From assembly GCA_030428255.1 (NCBI GenBank), contig JAUIBT010000009.1, positions 57,430 through 121,429 of the forward strand: 64,000 nt of DNA. The letters run 5' to 3'. Below are positions 45,049 through 52,491 of this stretch, piece after piece. This stretch comes from Alphaproteobacteria bacterium. GTDB taxonomy: Bacteria; Pseudomonadota; Alphaproteobacteria; UBA7985; JAUIBT01. The translations under genes and the position numbers were made by a program. The stretch's first letter is position 1. Every line of letters begins with the position of its first letter. Under the pieces are notes generated by a model that searched no databases, was not told where the DNA came from, and saw nothing but the letters and a program-made list of their open reading frames with translations.

Positions 45049-45528
45049 GGCGGTGGCCTTCTGAAATGATCAAAGCAGTGAGCCGCTACCCTCGAAATGG
45101 CTGAGGCGGGCAAGGGTGGTAATAGCGCCAAACTGGGCAGGTTTTAGGGAGGTAATGCGGAGGCAATCAGACATTTGTGCGCCACTGATGGTTCTGTCGC
45201 AAAGGCTGGGCAGGGCAGCGAGGCGCTGGAGTCCCGTTGCGGTTGGTCGGCAATGACACGGCTATTTGGGGTCGTTCTAAGGATGCTCGCTGAAAAATAG
45301 ATAATAAAATCAATAGATTTGGCCAGATGAACGCCCGCGTTCAGATATTATTCATCTAAGTGTTCCATAATCGATTCATGGTTTTGGTGCTTCGCCCTGC
45401 TTCCCTTACGTGGCTAAGCGTCAAGCGCTACGGCGGGCCACTCGCAACAAGCCCTCGGTGACTTTGCTGCGAACCCCTTAGTCTAGGGCGTGTCAATCCA
45501 CGTCCACTTGTCAACGGAGCATCGTCAC
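45049..45528. other. Intergenic region with inverted repeats
   Basis: 480 bases with no supported gene. A perfect inverted repeat TGAACGC-CC-GCGTTCA sits at 45328-45343, within a wider AGATGAA (45325-45331)/TTCATCT (45351-45357) repeat. The stretch 45290-45380 is clearly AT-rich, suggesting promoters of the divergent barrel and SH3 genes. Confidence 0.5.
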
Positions 45529-45945
45529 ATGAAAAAGACTCTCACCTCCCTCTTGGTCGGCTTGGTCGCCCTGGTGGCCAGTGCCACTGCGGCCAGTGCC
45601 TCCTATACCACCGCGCATGTTAATATGCGCAGCGGGCCCAGCACCGCCTATTCTGTGATCCGCGTGTTGTCGCGCGGCTCGTGGGTCGATGTGCTGTGGT
45701 GCGATTCTGGCTGGTGTAAGGTCGCGGCCAAAGGCGACACCGGCTATGTATCATCGCGCTATATCAGCAGCACGAAGCCGATCTACAAGAAGAAGAAGAA
45801 GAAAGCCAGCAACTACCACAAGCACGGCCGCTATGGTCACAGCCACTATCGCGGTTCAGTTCCGCACTCACATGGTGGCGCTTATGGTTGGTACCCGCGC
45901 AAGTACTATGGCAAGCCGGGCCTCTACTTCCACTTCCGGTTCTAG
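45529..45945 (+). CDS. Secreted SH3-domain protein with basic, His/Tyr-rich tail
   Basis: 138 residues from the ATG at 45529. Signal peptide 1-23 (ends ATAASA). One bacterial SH3 domain (about 26-80) with VNMRSGPSTAYSVIRVL and DTGYVSSRYIS, the usual cell-wall-binding type. The tail (about 86-138) has six lysines in a row, then HGRYGHSHYRGS and ends GLYFHFRF, so it is strongly positive and aromatic. Likely periplasmic, binding peptidoglycan or an anionic polymer, or attaching to the outer membrane; this is inference. No partner gene is visible. Confidence 0.7.
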   Translation: MKKTLTSLLVGLVALVASATAASASYTTAHVNMRSGPSTAYSVIRVLSRGSWVDVLWCDSGWCKVAAKGDTGYVSSRYISSTKPIYKKKKKKASNYHKHGRYGHSHYRGSVPHSHGGAYGWYPRKYYGKPGLYFHFRF

Positions 45946-46031
45946 CCCGCAAACCCAGCAGGTGGATTTGCGGTAAAGAAACCCGCAAACCCCGCAGGCT
46001 GAGTCTGCCGAAGACCAGCGCCGTTGTGCGC

Positions 46032-46085
46032 AAAAAAACCCCCTGGCCGCTGGCGCGATGGCGCTGAGCAGTCAGGGGTTTTTCG
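46032..46085. terminator. Bidirectional terminator
   Basis: AACCCCCTG (46038-46046) pairs with CAGGGGTT (46073-46080) through a GC-rich interior, flanked by A7 on the left and T5 on the right, so it works for both the SH3 gene and the convergent LuxR-type gene. Confidence 0.85.
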
Positions 46086-46137
46086 TGCAAACAGACCTGC
46101 AATCGCGGCAATGAAACCAAGCTGTGCAGACTTGGCC

Positions 46138-46848
46138 TTAGGCGGCCAAGCGCGTTGCCAGACTGGCTTGTTTTTGCTTCAAGCTCCGCCGGTGGGCATC
46201 GACGGTGCGGGTTGAAATGTCCAGGTGCTCGGCGATTTCGCGCGATGTGCAGCCCTGCTGAACCAGGGCCCAGATCTCCAGTTCCCTTGGGGTCAAGTCG
46301 GCATGCAAATTTGCGAGCGCTGGGACTTTGTCTTGGTTTGGCTGGCCGGAAGACCCTCCTTGCAGAGCGCGCCGCAAGGCCTTGGGATAATAGCAGCCGC
46401 CAAGTTGCAGGACCTGCAAAGTGCGCAAGACATCGCTGCGTTTGGGGGTCAGCGGCAGCCAGGCTTCCACCAGGGCCAATCCCTGTGCGCCCAGCTCCAG
46501 CGCTTGGCTTTGGTCGGAAAACAGGATCAAGGGCTTGCTGGTTTCAATGCCGTGACGGGCTTGCAGTTGCTCCAGCACCGCGTCGGCGGGTTCTGCGCTG
46601 TGGGGCGGCCAAAACAAGCCTTCTAAGGCCAGGGGTTGAAAATCGCCTGGCGACTTGACGTCATGAGCTTTGTGAGTCTGCTGGTCGCCTGCTGATCGCG
46701 TGTCAGGGTCGAGCCAAACCTCGACTCCTAGGCCTGCGAGCTGCTGAACCAAGGGTTTGGCGGCCTGGCAGGTCGCGGGCCGGCTGGGTGCGCAGGTCAA
46801 GCGCAAACAAGGCTGTGCGAAGTGCAGATGTCGACTGTGATGGGTCAT
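46138..46848 (-). CDS. LuxR-type response-regulator-like protein with degenerate receiver
   Basis: 236 residues. The C-terminal helix-turn-helix (about 182-232) is complete: LTPRELEIWALVQQG, REIAEHLDISTRTVDAHRRSL. The N-terminal 165 residues are not a canonical receiver: I see a strand-like LILFSDQSQALELGAQG and AWLPLTPKRSDVLRTLQVL, which resemble the second half of a receiver, but no conserved acid pair and phospho-acceptor aspartate. It may be phosphorylation-independent or bind a ligand or partner. It is divergent from the TRAP operon across 620 bases, so it could regulate that operon; this is inference. Confidence 0.7.
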   Translation of the reverse strand: MTHHSRHLHFAQPCLRLTCAPSRPATCQAAKPLVQQLAGLGVEVWLDPDTRSAGDQQTHKAHDVKSPGDFQPLALEGLFWPPHSAEPADAVLEQLQARHGIETSKPLILFSDQSQALELGAQGLALVEAWLPLTPKRSDVLRTLQVLQLGGCYYPKALRRALQGGSSGQPNQDKVPALANLHADLTPRELEIWALVQQGCTSREIAEHLDISTRTVDAHRRSLKQKQASLATRLAA

Positions 46849-47035
46849 AGGTAAAGCGCGGCGAAGTTGGGGTCCATTGGTGATTTGTCAAGCTTTGAGC
46901 ATGGCAAGCGGTGCCCCGCGCCTCAAGAGATATGTCAGCAGGTCTGCCCTGCTTAAAACGCGGCTCCAGCGATTTAGCGGCCAAATAGCGCCCTTGGACC
47001 GCGGCGCGCCGGGTCTTTCGAGTCTCATTCGCCTG

Positions 47036-47056
47036 TTGGTAAAGTTATTTTACCAA
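47036..47056. promoter_or_regulatory. Perfect inverted repeat, operator candidate
   Basis: TTGGTAAA (47036-47043) and TTTACCAA (47049-47056) flank a five-base spacer. TTGGT...ACCAA half-sites are common for GntR/FadR-type and related regulators of catabolic and transport operons. It lies 188 bases before the LuxR-type gene and 413 bases before the TRAP binding-protein start. Confidence 0.5.
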
Positions 47057-47172
47057 GTATGCGTCAATTTGCCTGCTTAGTGGCTTAGGTCATGGCGCTG
47101 ACGGTGGTGGGCGGTACGCTGGTTCCCCGCCACATGTCTCGATTGTATGACCAATAAAAATAACGAAAATCA

Positions 47173-47184
47173 ATACTATAGTAT
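47173..47184. promoter_or_regulatory. 12-base palindrome in AT-rich region
   Basis: ATACTATAGTAT reads the same on both strands, in the AT-rich core of the same intergenic region. It may be a protein-binding site or chance within an AT-rich tract. Confidence 0.3.
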
Positions 47185-47468
47185 GCTAAACGCACGCAGT
47201 TTCCTATCTTGTTTTTCGCATCGGGAGTTGAATTTTGATGGTAAATTATCCTGACCACAGTGGGGTCATCGGCTACAGTTTTCGCTTGAATCGCTAGAGA
47301 ATCCCGGCATTTTGTGTCCCAGGTCGTCTCGATACGGTCTAAGGCTGTTGCAAGGGCGGCAATAGACTGGTAGGCGATTAAGCATGTCATTCAAGCATAG
47401 AAGTGATGCGTTCGACGCATGCCTCGCGCGGTGGCATCAAAGGCATAACACTCTTAGGAGAAGCAATC

Positions 47469-48572
47469 ATGCAACGTCGTGATTTCCTGAAAAAGGCAAC
47501 TTTGGGCGCAGCAGCGGGTGTCGCTGGCGCATCAACCCTGGCGGCACCAGCTCTGGCAGCCAGCCACGCCAAGACCCTGACCATGGTCACCACCTGGGGC
47601 CGCGGTCTGGCTGGCGTACACGATGCGGCTCAGCGCTTCGTTGATAACGTCAACAACGCAGACGCAGGCTTGAACATCGAACTGAAAGCTGCCGGTGAGC
47701 TGGTCGGTGCATTCGACGTGTTCGACGCCGTCGAATCTGGCCAGGCCGACATTTGGCACGGCGCACCTTACTACTTCGTTGGTAAGCACCCGGCCTTTGG
47801 CTTCTATACTTCTGTGCCTTTCGGCATGACCGCGGTCGAGTACAACATTTGGTTTGACCACATGGGCGGCAAAGAGCTGGCTGCTGAGCTGTTCGGCGAG
47901 TTCGGTCAAATCGGTCTGCCCGCTGGTAACACTGGTCTGCAGGGCGGCGGCTGGTTCCGAAGCGAAATCAACTCTCCGAACGACTTCCAAGGCTTGAAAT
48001 TCCGTATGCCAGGCCTGGGCGGTAAGGTGATTTCTAAGATGGGTGCCTCTGTTCAGAACATCCCTGGCGCGGAAATCTATCAGGCGCTGTCTACCGGTGC
48101 GATCGACGGTACCGAGTGGATTGGTCCTTGGGCGGACGAGAAAGTTGGCTTCCAAGAGATCACCAAGATCTACTACACCGCTGGTATGCACGAGCCAGGC
48201 GCGTCGCTGATGACCGTATTCTCTTTGGATGTTTGGGAAGACATGAGCGATGCTCAGCGTGCGGTTGCCACTGCGGCGGCGGCCGAGTGTGACCGTTGGA
48301 GCCTGGGCCAGTTCCAGTCCAACAACGGTGCAGCACTCAAGCGTTTGATCGCAGCGGGCGTTACTCCGAAGGAGTTCAACAACGACGTTTGGGACGGCAT
48401 GGCGACAGCAGCTGCGAACCTGTATTCTGAGACTCGCGACGGCGGCTTGTTTGACAAGATCCACGATCACTACTTCGAGTCTATGTCAACTCTGTCTGGC
48501 TGGCTGTCACTGTCAGAAGGCCAGTACATCGCACAGCGTAACCGCGTCCAAGCGGCTGGCCTGGTGGGCTAA
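47469..48572 (+). CDS. TRAP transporter substrate-binding protein, TakP/FcbT1-like
   Basis: 367 residues from the ATG at 47469 (TTAGGAG upstream). The start MQRRDFLKKA followed by an Ala-rich hydrophobic stretch is a twin-arginine signal, so it is exported folded. The mature protein has the COG4663 build seen in Rhodobacter TakP: GQADIWHGAPYYFVGK, PAGNTGLQGGGWFR, FRMPGLGGKV, GAIDGTEWIGPWADEK. Related proteins bind 2-oxo acids or aromatic/mannitol-type compounds; the substrate here is not certain. First gene of the TRAP operon. A large hairpin after it may raise its transcript relative to the permease genes. Confidence 0.9.
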   Translation: MQRRDFLKKATLGAAAGVAGASTLAAPALAASHAKTLTMVTTWGRGLAGVHDAAQRFVDNVNNADAGLNIELKAAGELVGAFDVFDAVESGQADIWHGAPYYFVGKHPAFGFYTSVPFGMTAVEYNIWFDHMGGKELAAELFGEFGQIGLPAGNTGLQGGGWFRSEINSPNDFQGLKFRMPGLGGKVISKMGASVQNIPGAEIYQALSTGAIDGTEWIGPWADEKVGFQEITKIYYTAGMHEPGASLMTVFSLDVWEDMSDAQRAVATAAAAECDRWSLGQFQSNNGAALKRLIAAGVTPKEFNNDVWDGMATAAANLYSETRDGGLFDKIHDHYFESMSTLSGWLSLSEGQYIAQRNRVQAAGLVG

Positions 48573-48617
48573 GCCTGAGGCTTTGTTTCGCGCCAATGCG
48601 AAACCGCAAATGTGGCA

Positions 48618-48647
48618 CGAAGGGCGGTGCCTTAGGCTCGCCCTTCG
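48618..48647 (+). promoter_or_regulatory. Stable hairpin between dctP and dctQ
   Basis: CGAAGGGCG (48618-48626) pairs perfectly with CGCCCTTCG (48639-48647), with an inner GCC/GGC stem. No T tract follows immediately, so I read it as an mRNA-stabilising or processing hairpin rather than a full terminator. Confidence 0.65.
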
Positions 48648-48691
48648 CAGCGCTTTGCAAGAGCAAAAGGGTGGTACGCTTGCTTACTGCA

Positions 48692-48715
48692 GGAGGCGTC
48701 GCCGCCCTTTTTTTT
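48692..48715 (+). terminator. Weak terminator-like element before dctQ
   Basis: GGCG-TC-GCC-type short hairpin followed by a run of eight T (48708-48715). It is probably a partial terminator lowering read-through from the binding-protein gene into the permease genes. 198 bases then remain before the dctQ start, with room for a second promoter. Confidence 0.4.
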
Positions 48716-48913
48716 GCATTTGCTGACCTAGGCATGAGTCTGTGGCAGTATGTCTGCAGCCCCTTGAATGGGATCGGCAAGCCTTGGTGTTTCGGTCGGA
48801 CGCGGCGAGGTCCTGCTTAAATACTCGGGATATTTTTTTGGGGGACGGAGTAGAGTCGCAAGTGGTGTGCGCTGCTGCGAAGTCCCGGCGATACATAGGA
48901 AACAGGCTGCACT

Positions 48914-49723
48914 ATGGAAGATGCAAGTTTGCTGGCCTCGTTGAGCTGGTTTTTCGCGGCTCTATTCGACGGTTCGCTGTGGAGCAACAAGGGGTTTTGG
49001 AGCGGCGTTATGCGCGCAGGTGTCTCCTGGACCATGCTCTACGGCTATATAGGGTTGGTTATTGCTTTGCTGGTCGCCACGGTGGTTTCAAGCCGGATTG
49101 GCGAGAATGTGCGCGGCTTTATCGACGGCATAAGTTCCAAATTGGGTCGCTGGGTCTGCTGGTTCGCGCTTCTTATGGTGGTGCAGCAAATTCTGGTGGT
49201 CTTTATGCAGGCCATCTTTAAGACCCCGATTATGAGCGTGGCGCCCTTTGGCGTTGGCCTCAATGCGACCCCGCAATGGTTTGGCGAGGAGTTGCGGCTC
49301 TACAACGCCATCCTGATCGCCATGGGCTCCGCCTTCACCTTCCTTGAAGGCGGCCACGTGCGAGTGGATTTGATCTATGGCGGCGTGTCGTTCCGCGTCA
49401 AGCGCATGATCGACCTGTTTGGTTCGCTGTTCTTCATGACCCCTTTGATGATGACCATCTACTTCTTCTCCTGGGGCTTAATGTGGCGCTCGATTGCCAG
49501 TGCCAGCGTCAACCCCTACCGCGATACCTACAAGTGGCGCGGCTGGCAGCTTGAGGCCTCGACCAATCCCTCCGGCTTCAACGAAGTCTATCTTTACAAA
49601 ATTCTGATCTTTGTCTTTGCGGTCCTCATGCTAGCCCAGGCCCTTTCTATGGCCCTGCGCTGTATCCAAGAACTCAAAGAAGGCGAACCTGAGGGCGGCG
49701 ACCCCCAGGCTATCCAGCACTAA
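48914..49723 (+). CDS. TRAP transporter small permease (DctQ, FcbT2-like)
   Basis: 269 residues, longer than classical DctQ (about 170-200). Four spans are visible (about 35-57, 78-102, 138-150 weak, 165-190 and 225-250), with an extra N-terminal amphipathic part. The family motif FLEGGHVRVDLIYGG is present. It forms the small membrane subunit that couples binding-protein docking to the large permease. It begins 341 bases after the binding-protein gene and is followed 15 bases later by the large permease. Confidence 0.88.
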   Translation: MEDASLLASLSWFFAALFDGSLWSNKGFWSGVMRAGVSWTMLYGYIGLVIALLVATVVSSRIGENVRGFIDGISSKLGRWVCWFALLMVVQQILVVFMQAIFKTPIMSVAPFGVGLNATPQWFGEELRLYNAILIAMGSAFTFLEGGHVRVDLIYGGVSFRVKRMIDLFGSLFFMTPLMMTIYFFSWGLMWRSIASASVNPYRDTYKWRGWQLEASTNPSGFNEVYLYKILIFVFAVLMLAQALSMALRCIQELKEGEPEGGDPQAIQH

Positions 49724-49738
49724 TAAGGCGAGGCATCT

Positions 49739-51796
49739 ATGCTCTTTGGACTTAGCGGCGTTGAACTCGCCATCCTAATCGTATTCCTCTGCCTCATTGC
49801 GGGCATCATGTCGGGCTTCCCGGTGGCCTATGCGCTGGGCGGCTCAGCGCTGATTTCTTTCGGTATCATTGTCATTTTGAATCAGAATGGTTTGCTGCTG
49901 ACGGAGGCTGGAAGCCCCATCCTTGACCAAGGTCGAGAATGGAAGGCCTTTACGGTCTATCCAGGTTCGGCGGTGTCCAATATGTTCTCGCGCATTTTTG
50001 GCGGGGGAAATGTGGACGTTCTGTTGGCTGTGCCGCTGTTCGTTTTCATGGGCATCACCCTGGAGCGCTCGCACATCGCTGACGACCTGCTGACCACCAT
50101 GGCCAAGGTCTTTGGCCCCTTGCCCGGCGGTTTGGCTGTGTCGGTGGTGCTGGTGGGGGCGCTGCTGGCGGCTTCAACAGGCATCGTTGGCGCGACCGTG
50201 GTGACCATGGGCCTTTTGTCCCTGCCGACCATGCTCAACAAGGGCTATTCGCCCTCGCTTGCGACGGGCACCATCTGTGCGTCGGGTACCCTGGGCCAGA
50301 TCATTCCGCCGTCGATTGTGTTGGTGTTGTTGGGCCAGCAGGTCGGTGAATACTACGCCGAGGCGCACCCTGGAACCGTGGTATCGGTCGGCACGCTGTT
50401 TAAGGCGGCGATTCTGCCCGGCATGATGCTGGTGGGCCTCTATATTGCCTATATCATGTGGGTCGCGCTGACCCAACCCGATAAAGCGCCAGCGGTGCAC
50501 GACGAGAACGCTGAGCCGGATCCCGCGGTTGCCCACTTTGGTGGCACCAAGAATTTCCTGTTCATGCTGTTTGTGCCGCTCATTGGTATTGCCTTCATGT
50601 GGGTGATTCTGGGCATGGTGGGGCTGACCGGCCCGCAGCACCCTCGCCCGGGCGTTGAAGTTGTCAACTTTGTTGTACCGCCGATTTCACCCTCAGTCAT
50701 GGCTTTGCTGGTGCTGCTCTCGGTGATTTTCTGGCTGCGCTACGTCCTGTTCCCCTCTGCGCCCTTGCGGCCCTTGTTGATGGGCGTCCTGGGCTTGGTC
50801 TTGCTGGCCCTGGTGTCGATCTTTGTCGTCCAACCCGAACTATCGCCGTCGGCCACTACCCTTTGGTTCGCGGTACCAGGCTATCTTATCATTCGCGGCT
50901 TGGCGCATGCGGCCAAGCACCTGCAGCACAACGATGTGATCCGCGTCGCATTCCCACCCATCGTTCTGATCGTAGCGGTTCTGGGCTCGATCCTGGGGGG
51001 CGTCACCAACCCGACTGCCGCGGCGGGTTTGGGTGCTGGCGGAGCCATCATGCTAGCCGCAGCGCGCCAGCTCAAGCCAGGCCAAGCGTCTTGGCCGATC
51101 CTGTATTCTGCCTATGCCATCGTGGTCTTGCTGCTGATCTCGAACAACTTTGACATCCGCTTGCTGGAGGCCATGACGACCGAAAACACCCTGGCCTATG
51201 GTTTGGCTTTCCTGCTTTACCATCTGGCTTTTGCAGGGATTCTTTACTGCATTTACATCTTATGGGTGGCGCATACGCGGCGCGGCAAGCCGGTGGTGTT
51301 CGAAATCTCGGTCGAGACTATGAAGATCACCTCCATGGTCTTCGTGATCTTGATCGGCTCGATCATGTTGAACCTGGTGCTCAAGTCCTTTGGCGGCGAC
51401 CACTATATCCAAGAGGTGCTGCGCAGCTTTGAAAACGAACGCTCGGTGCTGTTGCTGGTGCTGGTGGTGATCTTCATCATGGGCTTCATGCTGGACTTCT
51501 TGGAGATCATCTACATCGTGATCCCCATCGTTGGCCCGGTGATCTATGGTGGTGACATGGACCCCAAGTGGGTGACCATCCTGATTGCGGTCAACTTGCA
51601 GACCTCATTCTTGACCCCGCCGTTCGGCTTCGCGCTGTTCTATCTGCGTGGCGTTGCGCCCAAGAGCGTAACCACCATGCATATCTATCGCGGCGTGGCA
51701 CCCTTCGTGTTGATCCAGGTGCTGGCCTTGGCCATCCTTTGGTTCATTGAGCCCATCTCGACCTTCTTGCCGAACCTGTTGCCAGAAGGCGGCTGA
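49739..51796 (+). CDS. TRAP transporter large permease (DctM, FcbT3-like, long form)
   Basis: 685 residues; the classic DctM is about 425. The conserved N-terminal unit has GFPVAYALGGSAL and GGGNVDVLLAVPLFVFMGI, GTLGQIIPPSIVLVLLG, and the C-terminal unit has TSFLTPPFGFALFYLRGVAP. Two hydrophobic inserts (about 255-330 and 360-460, several extra spans) lie between the halves, as in COG4664 proteins. It is the ion-coupled transport subunit. The stop is followed by a strong terminator (51822-51863), which ends the first operon. Confidence 0.9.
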   Translation: MLFGLSGVELAILIVFLCLIAGIMSGFPVAYALGGSALISFGIIVILNQNGLLLTEAGSPILDQGREWKAFTVYPGSAVSNMFSRIFGGGNVDVLLAVPLFVFMGITLERSHIADDLLTTMAKVFGPLPGGLAVSVVLVGALLAASTGIVGATVVTMGLLSLPTMLNKGYSPSLATGTICASGTLGQIIPPSIVLVLLGQQVGEYYAEAHPGTVVSVGTLFKAAILPGMMLVGLYIAYIMWVALTQPDKAPAVHDENAEPDPAVAHFGGTKNFLFMLFVPLIGIAFMWVILGMVGLTGPQHPRPGVEVVNFVVPPISPSVMALLVLLSVIFWLRYVLFPSAPLRPLLMGVLGLVLLALVSIFVVQPELSPSATTLWFAVPGYLIIRGLAHAAKHLQHNDVIRVAFPPIVLIVAVLGSILGGVTNPTAAAGLGAGGAIMLAAARQLKPGQASWPILYSAYAIVVLLLISNNFDIRLLEAMTTENTLAYGLAFLLYHLAFAGILYCIYILWVAHTRRGKPVVFEISVETMKITSMVFVILIGSIMLNLVLKSFGGDHYIQEVLRSFENERSVLLLVLVVIFIMGFMLDFLEIIYIVIPIVGPVIYGGDMDPKWVTILIAVNLQTSFLTPPFGFALFYLRGVAPKSVTTMHIYRGVAPFVLIQVLALAILWFIEPISTFLPNLLPEGG

Positions 51797-51821
51797 CGGC
51801 GATCTATAACGCTAAGCATCA

Positions 51822-51863
51822 GAACCCGGGTCATCGCAAGGTGGTCCGGGTTCCTGCGTTTTT
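51822..51863 (+). terminator. Intrinsic terminator after the first TRAP operon
   Basis: GAACCCGG (51822-51829) pairs with CCGGGTTC (51846-51853), followed by CTGCGTTTTT. It separates the first TRAP set from the second QM pair. Confidence 0.85.
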
Positions 51864-51942
51864 GGGCCGGGCGAAGCAAGGGCTTGTGGTCAAGAGCCCG
51901 ATCCCATAGAGCTAAGGGCCAACCCTCAGTCTGGCCCACTGT

Positions 51943-52491
51943 ATGCTCCGCCCTTTTTTGTCTTTTCTTGACCGCGCCGCGCCTCATGTTCCTGCCGCTT
52001 TGACCGCCTGGCTGCGGGCGAGCTTTGGCCTCATGCTGGTGGCGGCCCTGGTCTCGGTCCTGGCCAGCTACGGCGCAGGGCAGAGCCGCTGGCTGGGCCA
52101 TAGCCTGACCTGGTGGCAAGACCTAACCGCCGCCTGCCATGCCAGCCTGCTGTTCTTTGCCGCCAGCCAGGTTCTGGCGCGCGCAGGGCACTTGCGGATC
52201 GATCTGCTCTATGCCCGCTGGTCGCCGAAGACCCAGGCCAAAGCCGAGCGTGCTTTTGCTTGGTTGGCCAGCTTGCCGCTCATGCTGCTGTTGTTGACCA
52301 CGGCGCTGCCCTGGGCCTGGCGCGCCTGGAGCCGCCTTGAGGCCTCAGTCAACCCGGCGGGCTTGGGCCCGCTCTATCTGGTCAAGAGCCTGCTGGTGCT
52401 GGCCAGCGTGCATGGCCTCTTGGTGACGCTACGCGCCATGTTCGCCCGCACTGCTGCGGTTGCGGATCAGCCAGATCCGAGCGGCGTATGA
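51943..52491 (+). CDS. Second TRAP small permease (DctQ family)
   Basis: 182 residues with four spans (about 22-42, 55-75, 100-120 and 145-165). Weak DctQ signals are visible: LARAGHLRIDLLYARW corresponds to the HVRVDLIY motif. It overlaps the next gene by four bases (ATGA). No binding-protein gene lies before it. The 79-base gap after the terminator is enough for a promoter, but the ribosome site is weak. Confidence 0.75.
   Translation: MLRPFLSFLDRAAPHVPAALTAWLRASFGLMLVAALVSVLASYGAGQSRWLGHSLTWWQDLTAACHASLLFFAASQVLARAGHLRIDLLYARWSPKTQAKAERAFAWLASLPLMLLLLTTALPWAWRAWSRLEASVNPAGLGPLYLVKSLLVLASVHGLLVTLRAMFARTAAVADQPDPSGV

Larger units (their letters stand above)
46849..47468. other. Intergenic regulatory region before the TRAP operon
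   Basis: 620 bases between the LuxR-type gene and the TRAP binding-protein gene. A 101-codon minus-strand frame at 47085-47390 has no ribosome site and no family features, so I do not call it. The stretch 47130-47240 is much richer in A and T than the flanks. It contains two palindromes described separately. Confidence 0.5.

Noticed and set aside
47173..47184. The AT-rich palindrome as a replication or partition site
   Set aside because: Only one copy, without DnaA boxes or iterons around it.
47085..47390. 101-codon minus-strand frame upstream of the TRAP operon
   Set aside because: No ribosome site, no family features, located in the AT-rich promoter area; stays open by composition.
48742..49221. 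Alternative plus-strand frame overlapping the small TRAP permease
   Set aside because: The frame from 48914 has the DctQ motif and membrane spans; the other reads as a shadow with Arg/Cys-rich sequence.
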